A stretch of DNA of 11,445 nt from Lysobacterales bacterium (GTDB taxonomy: Bacteria > Pseudomonadota > Gammaproteobacteria > Xanthomonadales > Xanthomonadaceae). Below, piece after piece: positions 6,044 to 11,445 of the stretch. The notes beneath the pieces were generated by a model, which did not search any database, was not told where the DNA came from, and saw only the letters and a list, made by a program, of their open reading frames with translations. Each line of letters starts with the position of its first letter. Within the stretch, counting starts at the first letter, position 1. A program made the translations under genes and the position numbers. The DNA lies in NCBI GenBank assembly GCA_015655035.1, contig JAATFS010000453.1:1-11445 (forward strand), written 5' to 3'.

Positions 6044-6052
6044 TGGCAGAAT
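6044..6052 (+). promoter_or_regulatory. Possible extended -10 promoter for lgt-thyA-folA
   Basis: TGG-CAGAAT has TGn plus 4 of 6 matches to TATAAT and lies 33 bp before the lgt ATG. The same arrangement (TGG-CAAAAT) precedes dgkA at 2487. No clear -35 is present. This is tentative. Confidence 0.3.
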
Positions 6053-6085
6053 AGCGGCCTTGTCTCTGGGTGAAACCGGCCACGC

Positions 6086-6961
6086 ATGATCTATCTCCAC
6101 GCCATCGACCCGATCGCCTTTTCACTTGGTCCGGTGCAGGTGCACTGGTACGGGTTGATGTATTTACTGGCGTTCTTCAGCGCCTGGGCGCTGGGGCGCT
6201 CGCGCGTGCGCGCCGGGCGGCTGCCCGGCGTGGACATGAACGGGTTCTCCGACCTGCTGTTCTATTCGATGATGGGGGTCGTGCTGGGTGGGCGCATCGG
6301 CTACATGCTGTTCTATGCGTTCGATGCGTTGCTCGCCAATCCGCTGATCCTGTTCAAGGTCTGGGAAGGCGGGATGAGCTTCCATGGCGGCATGCTCGGC
6401 GTGCTGATCGCGGCGGCCTGGTGGACGCGTCGGCAACGCCTGCACGTGTTCGACGTGATCGACTTCATCGCACCGCTGGTACCGCTGGGGCTGGGCTTCG
6501 GCCGCCTGGGCAACTTCATCGGCGCCGAGTTGTGGGGCAAGTTCACGCATGCCGGTTGGGGCGTGATCTTCCCGCATGCGCCGGAATTGCAGAACCTGTC
6601 ATCGGCGCAGGTGCAGGCGGAATATGCGGCCGGCGCGCTGGACCGCTTCGCGCGGCATCCGTCGCAGCTGTATGAAGCCGCGCTGGAAGGCGTGGTGATG
6701 TTCGTGGTGCTGTGGACGTTCTCGATGAAGCCACGTGCGCGCTATGCGGTGTCCGGCCTGTTCGCGCTGCTGTATGGCGTATTCCGGTTCGCGGTGGAGT
6801 TCGTGCGCGTGCCGGATAACGGCCTGTATGTCGCCTTCGGCTGGTTGACCCGTGGACAGATCCTGAGCCTGCCGCTGGTCGCGGCGGGGCTGTTGTTGTT
6901 GTGGCTGTCGCGCCGCGCGCCGGTGTTGCAGCCCGTTCCCGTTACGGAGGCCGCCAAGTGA
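6086..6961 (+). CDS. lgt: Prolipoprotein diacylglyceryl transferase
   Basis: 291 residues, multi-spanning. The enzyme moves the diacylglyceryl group of phosphatidylglycerol to the lipobox cysteine of prolipoproteins in the inner membrane, the first step of lipoprotein maturation. Diagnostic stretches: HWYGLMYLLAF, VVLGGRIGYMLFY, WEGGMSFHGGMLG (His100, matching E. coli His103), GFGRLGNFIGAELWGKFT (Arg140 and Asn143, matching Arg143 and Asn146; Glu148 matching Glu151), HPSQLYEAALEG, and FRFAVEFVRVPD (Arg241, matching Arg239). The usual INGELWG reads IGAELWG here, a mild variation outside those residues. ATG 6086 lacks a strong Shine-Dalgarno. The stop overlaps the thyA start (GTGA), so lgt-thyA-folA should form one operon. 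Confidence 0.97.
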   Translation: MIYLHAIDPIAFSLGPVQVHWYGLMYLLAFFSAWALGRSRVRAGRLPGVDMNGFSDLLFYSMMGVVLGGRIGYMLFYAFDALLANPLILFKVWEGGMSFHGGMLGVLIAAAWWTRRQRLHVFDVIDFIAPLVPLGLGFGRLGNFIGAELWGKFTHAGWGVIFPHAPELQNLSSAQVQAEYAAGALDRFARHPSQLYEAALEGVVMFVVLWTFSMKPRARYAVSGLFALLYGVFRFAVEFVRVPDNGLYVAFGWLTRGQILSLPLVAAGLLLLWLSRRAPVLQPVPVTEAAK

Positions 6962-7752
6962 AGCCCTACCTGGACCTGTTGCGCCACGTGCTCGAGCACG
7001 GCGCGGAGAAGTCCGATCGCACCGGCACCGGTACGCGCAGCGTATTCGGCTGGCAGATGCGCTTCGATCTCAACCAGGGTTTCCCGCTGGTCACCACCAA
7101 GAAGCTGCACCTGCGCTCGATCGTGCACGAACTGCTGTGGTTCCTGAAGGGCGAGACCAATATCGCCTATCTCAAGGAAAACCAGGTCCGCATCTGGGAC
7201 GAGTGGGCCGATCCCGATGGCGAGCTGGGTCCGGTCTACGGCAAGCAGTGGCGCAGTTGGGCCACGCCGGACGGGCGCCAGATCGACCAGATGCAGTGGC
7301 TGGTGGACGAGATCCAGCGCAATCCGGATTCGCGCCGTCTGGTGGTCAGCGCCTGGAACGTGGCGGACCTGCCGCAAATGGCGTTGATGCCGTGCCACAA
7401 CCTGTTCCAGTTCTATGTGGTCAACGGCAAGCTCAGCTGCCAGCTGTACCAGCGCAGCGGCGACATCTTCCTCGGCGTGCCGTTCAACATCGCCAGCTAT
7501 GCGTTGCTCACGCACATGGTGGCGCAGGCCACCGGGCTGGGGGTGGGCGATTTCGTGCATACGCTGGGTGATGCGCATCTGTATTCGAATCATTTCGAGC
7601 AGGCCCGCGAGCAGTTGTCGCGTACGCCGCGCGCGCTGCCCAGGTTGCGGCTCAATCCCGAGGTGAAGGATCTGTTCGGCTTCGCCTACGAGGACATCGT
7701 GATCGAGGACTACGAGCCGCATCCGGCGATCAAGGCGCCCGTAGCGGTATGA
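6958..7752 (+). CDS. thyA: Thymidylate synthase
   Basis: 264 residues, the same length as E. coli ThyA, when started at GTG 6958 (VKPYLDLLRHVLEHG). This start overlaps lgt's stop as GTGA and has CGGAGG at 6945-6950, 7 nt upstream. The enzyme methylates dUMP to dTMP with methylene-tetrahydrofolate and releases dihydrofolate. Numbering agrees with E. coli: catalytic Cys146 in ALMPCHNLFQFYV, the phosphate-binding Arg126-Arg127 in NPDSRRLVVSAWN, Asp169 and Asn177 in GDIFLGVPFNIASY, and HLYSNH. DRTGTGT, FPLVTTKK and the C-terminal IKAPVAV are also present. Residue 168 is Gly where E. coli has the non-catalytic Cys168. The next gene, folA, regenerates tetrahydrofolate from the dihydrofolate made here. 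Confidence 0.98.
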   Translation: MKPYLDLLRHVLEHGAEKSDRTGTGTRSVFGWQMRFDLNQGFPLVTTKKLHLRSIVHELLWFLKGETNIAYLKENQVRIWDEWADPDGELGPVYGKQWRSWATPDGRQIDQMQWLVDEIQRNPDSRRLVVSAWNVADLPQMALMPCHNLFQFYVVNGKLSCQLYQRSGDIFLGVPFNIASYALLTHMVAQATGLGVGDFVHTLGDAHLYSNHFEQAREQLSRTPRALPRLRLNPEVKDLFGFAYEDIVIEDYEPHPAIKAPVAV

Positions 7753-8297
7753 CTGCGGGGTCGATCGCGGCTGCGGCGGAGCCGACGCTTCCGGTGGTTC
7801 ATCCGCGTCTGGTCCTGATCGCCGCGCTCGACCGCAACTACGCCATCGGGCGTGGCAACGCGATGCCGTGGCATCTGCCGGACGATTTCAGGCAGTTCAA
7901 GGCGCGCACACTGGGAAAGCCAATTCTGATGGGACGCAAGACCGCGCAGTCGTTGGGCCGGGCCTTGCCGGGGCGCACGAACCTGGTGCTGACACGTGGC
8001 GGTTCGGTGCCGTTCGAGGGCATGCAGGCGGTGGCTTCGCTGGCCCAGGCGTGCGCGAGTGCGAGTGCGGAGGGAGCCGAGGAGTTGTGTGTGATCGGGG
8101 GGGGCGAGGTCTATCGATTGACGTTGCCATTGGCCGATGCGTTGTATCTGACCCACGTGGAGACCGAGGTCGAGGGAGCGGATGCGTTTTTCCCGGTTGT
8201 CGATGCGGGGGAGTGGGAGCCGGTGGTGCGGCAATCGCATGGGACCGATGCGGAGCATGCGTTCGGGTTTGAATTTGTGGACTATCGGCGGCGCTGA
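7749..8297 (+). CDS. folA: Dihydrofolate reductase
   Basis: 182 residues. ATG 7749 overlaps the thyA stop (ATGA, 4 nt), which suggests translational coupling; no strong Shine-Dalgarno of its own is seen. It reduces dihydrofolate to tetrahydrofolate with NADPH. Family motifs: LVLIAALDRNYAIGRGNAMP, WHLPDDFRQF (Trp41, Asp46 and Phe50, equivalent to E. coli Trp22, Asp27 and Phe31), GKPILMGRKTAQSLGRALPG, CVIGGGEVY and LYLTHVETEVEGADAFFP. Compared with E. coli FolA, it carries about 18 extra N-terminal residues (MTAGSIAAAAEPTLPVVH) before the first beta strand. These could be real or reflect a later start such as GTG 7794. All active-site positions are intact. Downstream is a long gene-free gap rather than another operon member. 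Confidence 0.97.
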   Translation: MTAGSIAAAAEPTLPVVHPRLVLIAALDRNYAIGRGNAMPWHLPDDFRQFKARTLGKPILMGRKTAQSLGRALPGRTNLVLTRGGSVPFEGMQAVASLAQACASASAEGAEELCVIGGGEVYRLTLPLADALYLTHVETEVEGADAFFPVVDAGEWEPVVRQSHGTDAEHAFGFEFVDYRRR

Positions 8298-8702
8298 GGT
8301 GGGTGTGGCTCCTGGAGGGTGTTGGGTCCGGGGGTTTTTGTGGTTTTGATGGCTAGCGCAAGAGCTTTCGCGCCTGTCGGCGCGAGTCACTTTTGCCAAA
8401 CGTAACCAAAAGCGCTTTCGCCCGACGCGAGCCGGTGCGATAAAGCCGCACCGGTGCCCTGCGCTCCTCGCCGACGACTGCATTTATCCCCTTTCCGGGA
8501 CCGCGCCCAAACTCGCTGCGCTCAGACAGGGCGCCTCTTCGGCCGCCCTCGGCTGCGGTGCTCCGCTCGCTTTGAGGGCGAGGTAAGTCAAGATCAAAAT
8601 CTGAGCAACGGCAACGGCGGGTAAACCGTTGGGCAGTTCTAGGCCCTCGGGCGTTACCCGGGTTTTGTCAGGGCTATGAAGTCGCGTGGGGTGACTGCGG
8701 TG
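8298..8702. other. 405-bp gene-free convergent intergenic region
   Basis: Between the folA stop and the stop of the binding-protein gene on the other strand I see no credible gene. After folA there are T-rich stretches (GGGGGTTTTTGTGGTTTT, about 8330-8347) without a good stem. The middle (about 8350-8632) is a hairpin-rich repeat element described separately. At 8646-8666, CTCGGG-CGTTA-CCCGGG-TTTT could be a weak plus-strand terminator (6 bp with one G-T pair). Confidence 0.7.
8353..8631. repeat. Xanthomonad-type dispersed intergenic repeat
   Basis: Several stems are packed together: TCGCGCC-TGTC-GGCGCGA (8368-8385), CTTTTG-N11-CAAAAG (8390-8412), CCGGTGCG-ATAAAGC-CGCACCGG (8432-8454, perfect 8 bp) and CAACGG-N8-CCGTTG (8612-8631), the last preceded by a tandem CAACGG. 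On the minus strand one frame is open from about 8600 to TAG at 8353-8355. It reads GINAVVGEERRAPVRLYRTG and then RRAKALLVTFGKSDSRRQA. I recall this kind of translation from many small spurious 'hypothetical proteins' in Xanthomonas, Stenotrophomonas and Lysobacter genomes. That recall is the basis for calling it a dispersed family; only one copy is in this window. Its boundaries are approximate. Confidence 0.6.
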
Positions 8703-9668
8703 TCAGAGTTCTTTCAGGCCGGGGGGATTGGTTTCGGAGTGCGTTACGGCTTCTTCGGTCAGTTCCCAGCGTTTCAGTGCCTTGGTGTAGTTGCCATTGT
8801 TGATCTGGGTGTTGATCGCCTGGGTGATGGCGGCGGCCAGGCCGCTGCCTTTACGGGTGGTTACCGAGATCGCCGCGGCTTGCGGCCAGCCGCCGGGGAA
8901 TAGGCCGACTCGGCGTACCTTGCCGTCGCGCGCGGCATAGGCGCCAGTGGCGTTGGGCTCGAAAGTAATGTCGGCGCGGCCAGTGATGACCGCCAGCCGG
9001 CCGACGACAGCGTCGTCGAAGTACTGGAATTCCACCGGTTTCAACCCCGCCGCGACGTTCTGTGCATCCCAGCTGCGCAGGATCTGGTCCTGGTTGGTGC
9101 TGGCGGAGAGCACCACCTTCAGCCCGGCCACGTCGCTGGGCTGCTTGATTTCCTTGATCGGGCCATCGCTGCGGGTGTAGATGCCGAGCAGGTCGTGGCG
9201 ATAGCTGGAAAAGTCGAACTTCTTCTTGCGCTCTTCGGTAACGGTGACGTTGGAGATCACGGCGTCGTATTTGCCCGATTCCAGCCCCAGCGGCCAGTCC
9301 GCCCAGGCGACGGCGACCAGGTTGAGGCGTAGCCCGAGCGCGTCGGCGACCAATTGTGCGATGTCCGGCTCGATGCCGATCACGGTCTTGCCGTCGGCGG
9401 CATAGTCGCCCAGCGGCAGTGCGGCAGGATGGTTGGCGACGGTCAGGGTGCCAGGTGTGGCGAAGGCGAAGTCGCGTGGTAGCAGTGCGATTGCCGCCGG
9501 ATCCTTGCCGGCATGCAGCGGCGGTACGTCGGCAAGATCCGGCTTGGGCGCGGCGGTCGCGTCGTCGTTGCCCGGCTGTTGGCGTGAGTAGAGGATGGCG
9601 GCAACGCCGGCAGCCAGTACCAGGACGATGATGGCGATGTTGAAGCTGCGACGGCGGGATGCGGTCAT
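8703..9668 (-). CDS. Amino-acid-type ABC transporter periplasmic binding protein (SBP_bac_3 family)
   Basis: 321 residues from ATG 9668 (AAGGA 6 nt upstream) to TGA 8703. A hydrophobic N-terminal segment (about residues 9-27, after MTASRRR) is followed by a polar Ala/Pro/Asp-rich linker up to about residue 65. There is no lipobox cysteine, so the protein is either cleaved or stays anchored as a signal anchor. The solute-binding domain (about 72-305) shows GIEPDIAQLVADALGLRLNL, the LESGKYDAVISNVTVTEERK segment followed by KKFDFS, GLKVVLSASTNQDQILRSW and GRADITFEPN, typical of polar amino-acid binding proteins. It captures the solute in the periplasm and delivers it to the permease-ATPase encoded 67 nt upstream in the same transcriptional direction. 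The specific ligand cannot be told from sequence alone. Confidence 0.92.
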   Translation of the reverse strand: MTASRRRSFNIAIIVLVLAAGVAAILYSRQQPGNDDATAAPKPDLADVPPLHAGKDPAAIALLPRDFAFATPGTLTVANHPAALPLGDYAADGKTVIGIEPDIAQLVADALGLRLNLVAVAWADWPLGLESGKYDAVISNVTVTEERKKKFDFSSYRHDLLGIYTRSDGPIKEIKQPSDVAGLKVVLSASTNQDQILRSWDAQNVAAGLKPVEFQYFDDAVVGRLAVITGRADITFEPNATGAYAARDGKVRRVGLFPGGWPQAAAISVTTRKGSGLAAAITQAINTQINNGNYTKALKRWELTEEAVTHSETNPPGLKEL

Positions 9669-9691
9669 GCGGAATCCTTGAGGTGAAAATC

Positions 9692-9717
9692 TGGCGGACG
9701 GCGTTGGCCATCCGCCA
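9692..9717 (-). promoter_or_regulatory. Intra-operon hairpin between transporter and binding-protein genes
   Basis: TGGCGGA (9692-9698) and TCCGCCA (9711-9717) are perfect complements. Inside, GGC and GCC extend the stem after one mismatch, leaving a 4-nt loop. On the minus strand it is followed by GATTTTC, a short T-run, and lies 24 nt before the binding-protein ATG. It may be a partial terminator/attenuator or an mRNA-stabilising stem that sets the ratio of the two products. Confidence 0.5.
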
Positions 9718-9735
9718 TGCGTTTGCTTGTCGCGG

Positions 9736-11445
9736 TTACAGCACCTTGGCGAGGAACTCGGCGGTGCGCGGGTGCGTCGGGTGGTTGAACAGCCGCTCCG
9801 GCGAGCCGGTTTCGACGATCCGCCCCTTTTCCATGAACACCACGGTGTCGGCGATGCGGCGGGCGAAGCCGGTCTCGTGGGTGACGATGACCAGGGTGGT
9901 GCCGGAACGCGCCAGTTCCTCGATCACTTCCAGCACTTCGTTGACCAGTTCCGGGTCCAGCGCCGAGGTAGGCTCGTCGAACAACAACACCTTGGGCCGC
10001 AGCGCCAGCGCGCGGGCAATGGCCACGCGTTGCTGCTGGCCACCGGAGAGCTGGCGTGGGTAGGCATCGGCCTTGTCCGACAGCCCGACGCGTGCCAACA
10101 GCGCCAGTGCTTGCCGCTCGGCGTCCTCGCCAGATGCGCCGCGCACGGCGATCGGGGCCTCCATGATGTTTTCCAGCGCGGTGAGATGCGGGAACAGGTT
10201 GAAGTTCTGGAACACCATGCCGATGTCGGCGCGCCGGCGGCGGATCTCGGCTTCGGGCAGTTCGTGCAGGGTATTGCCATCGCGGCGGTAGCCGATCAGC
10301 TGTCCGTCCACGCTGACGTAGCCGGCGTCCACGCGTTCCAGGTGATTGAGGGTGCGCAGCAGGGTGGACTTGCCGGCGCCGGAGGGACCGATGATCGCGG
10401 TTACGCTGCCAGCCGGCAGCTCCAGGCTGACGTCGTCCAGCACCCGATGGTCGCCGTAGTGCTTGGTGATGGCGTGGATCGCGATTGCGCCGCCGCGTCC
10501 TCCGAAGCCGGTATCGGCATTGTTGGCGGCAGTATCGGTGGCGGTAGCGGTGCGCTGCAGGCGTCGCGGTGCGGAAGGCGCGGATTGTTCGCGCAAAGCG
10601 CCGCGAGCGAAGCGGCGCTCGATCCGGACCTGCACCAGCGACAGCAGGGTCAGGATCACCAGGTACCAGACCGTGGCGACCATCAGCAGCGGCACGACTT
10701 CGAGATTGCGCCGGTAGATCACCTGGATGGTGTAGAACAATTCCGGCAGCGCCAGGATGTAGACCACCGAGGTGCTCTTGGCCAGGTTGATCACGTCGTT
10801 GAACGCGCCCGGCAGGATGGTGCGCATCGCCTGCGGCAGCACGATCCGGCGGATCTGCCGCACGCGTGGCAGGCCCAGTGCCGCAGACGCCTCCAACTGG
10901 CCCTGGTCCACCGAGAGAATGCCGCCCCGGATGATCTCGGCCGAGAACGCGGCCTGGTTCAACGACAGTCCCAGTACCGCAGCGGCGAACTGGTTGATCA
11001 GCTGCGTGGTCGGATACGAGAACAGGGTGATGCCGGTGAACGGCACGTCCAGTTGGATGGTCGCGTACAGGTAGCCCAGGTTGTTGAGCAACAGCAGCAG
11101 CACCAGCAATGGGATGGAGCGGAACAGCCAGACGTAGCTCCACGATACTCCCGCCAGTAGCGGCGAGCCGGACACCCGCGCCAGCGCCAGCAAGGTGCCA
11201 AGTACGAAGCCGAACAGCGTGCCCAGCGCGGTCAGCAGCAAGGTACGGCCGAGGCCGGCGAGTACCGGCTCGGCGAAGAACCACTGGGCGAATACATCCC
11301 AGCCCCAGCGCGGGTTGCCCAGCACCGATTGCAGGACCGCCAGGATCAGCAGGATCGCGACCAGCGTGCCGACCGCCTGGAAGGGACGGCGTGCCGGCAC
11401 GATGCGTAGCGTGGCGTCATTGCGGATGGCGGCGCGCTCGATTTC
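9736..11445 (-). CDS. Amino-acid-type ABC transporter permease-ATPase fusion (5' end beyond window)
   Basis: The frame ends at TAA 9736 and is open to the window edge. GTG 11400 would give 554 residues but has no ribosome binding site, and the 15 codons before it are also open, so the true start may lie outside. Numbering below is from that GTG. Residues about 10-262 are a HisM/GlnP-type permease with about five membrane segments and the EAA loop at 170-189 (E170, G176, LP at 188-189). A polar Ala/Thr/Arg-rich linker (about 265-303) leads into a complete ATPase: Walker A GPSGAGKST (338-346), Q-loop MVFQNFNLFPHL (Gln398), signature LSGGQ (451-455), Walker B VLLFDEP (Asp475-Glu476), D-loop SALD and His508. 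One chain thus holds both the inner-membrane channel and the motor, working as a homodimer with the binding protein encoded next. Substrate is unknown, probably a polar amino acid. Confidence 0.93.
   Translation of the reverse strand, partial: EIERAAIRNDATLRIVPARRPFQAVGTLVAILLILAVLQSVLGNPRWGWDVFAQWFFAEPVLAGLGRTLLLTALGTLFGFVLGTLLALARVSGSPLLAGVSWSYVWLFRSIPLLVLLLLLNNLGYLYATIQLDVPFTGITLFSYPTTQLINQFAAAVLGLSLNQAAFSAEIIRGGILSVDQGQLEASAALGLPRVRQIRRIVLPQAMRTILPGAFNDVINLAKSTSVVYILALPELFYTIQVIYRRNLEVVPLLMVATVWYLVILTLLSLVQVRIERRFARGALREQSAPSAPRRLQRTATATDTAANNADTGFGGRGGAIAIHAITKHYGDHRVLDDVSLELPAGSVTAIIGPSGAGKSTLLRTLNHLERVDAGYVSVDGQLIGYRRDGNTLHELPEAEIRRRRADIGMVFQNFNLFPHLTALENIMEAPIAVRGASGEDAERQALALLARVGLSDKADAYPRQLSGGQQQRVAIARALALRPKVLLFDEPTSALDPELVNEVLEVIEELARSGTTLVIVTHETGFARRIADTVVFMEKGRIVETGSPERLFNHPTHPRTAEFLAKVL

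Noticed and set aside
8353..8600. Small minus-strand protein-coding gene in the folA/binding-protein gap
   Set aside because: The frame is open but lacks a convincing start and ribosome binding site. Its peptide resembles repeat-derived spurious ORFs, so it is reported as a repeat rather than a CDS.
8353..8631. CRISPR array or insertion sequence in the gene-free gap
   Set aside because: There are no regularly spaced direct repeats, no transposase fragment, and no terminal inverted repeats with target duplication that I could see.
9727..11160. A 477-codon open frame on the plus strand antisense to the ABC fusion
   Set aside because: It is rich in Gln, His, Arg and Gly, matches no family, and mirrors the codon pattern of the clearly conserved minus-strand transporter. 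Long antisense frames are expected in DNA of this GC content.

Overview
This is an ordinary-looking, GC-rich chromosomal segment. The proteins, the gene order and one intergenic repeat all point to a gammaproteobacterium of the Xanthomonadaceae (Xanthomonas, Stenotrophomonas or a close relative). The family assignment is inference from remembered similarity; no database search was possible. No phage, transposase, CRISPR array, tRNA or rRNA was seen.

Layout. (1) 1-1634: the 3' end of an OmpR-type response regulator, two tandem hairpin/T-run terminators, then a membrane sensor histidine kinase. (2) 1688-2380 (minus): an exported SGNH/GDSL hydrolase, convergent with the kinase and divergent from dgkA. 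(3) 2585-3764: dgkA (diacylglycerol kinase) and a TerC-family membrane protein of the YgdQ type. (4) 3838-5868: a tight three-gene set made of a LemA lipoprotein, a TPM-domain protein with membrane segments and a glycine-rich tail, and a soluble TPM-domain protein. (5) 6086-8297: lgt-thyA-folA, each gene overlapping the next by 4 nt. (6) 8298-8702: a 405-bp gene-free convergent gap holding a xanthomonad-type intergenic repeat. (7) 8703-11445 (minus): an amino-acid-type ABC importer made of a single-chain permease-ATPase fusion (open at the window edge) followed by its periplasmic binding protein.

How the genes relate. dgkA recycles diacylglycerol and Lgt moves diacylglyceryl groups onto prolipoproteins, of which the neighbouring LemA is a plausible client. 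Lgt, LemA, DgkA, TerC and the TPM protein make the first two thirds of the window mostly envelope-directed. ThyA and FolA are metabolically paired: ThyA oxidises methylene-tetrahydrofolate to dihydrofolate and FolA reduces it back. The ABC system is an independent transport unit on the other strand.

I found no convincing undescribed system. The points most worth a second look are the permease-ATPase fusion with an intra-operon hairpin before its binding protein, a hairpin that covers the lemA ribosome binding site, the tandem terminators between regulator and kinase, the LemA-TPM-TPM cassette, and the repeat at 8350-8630.
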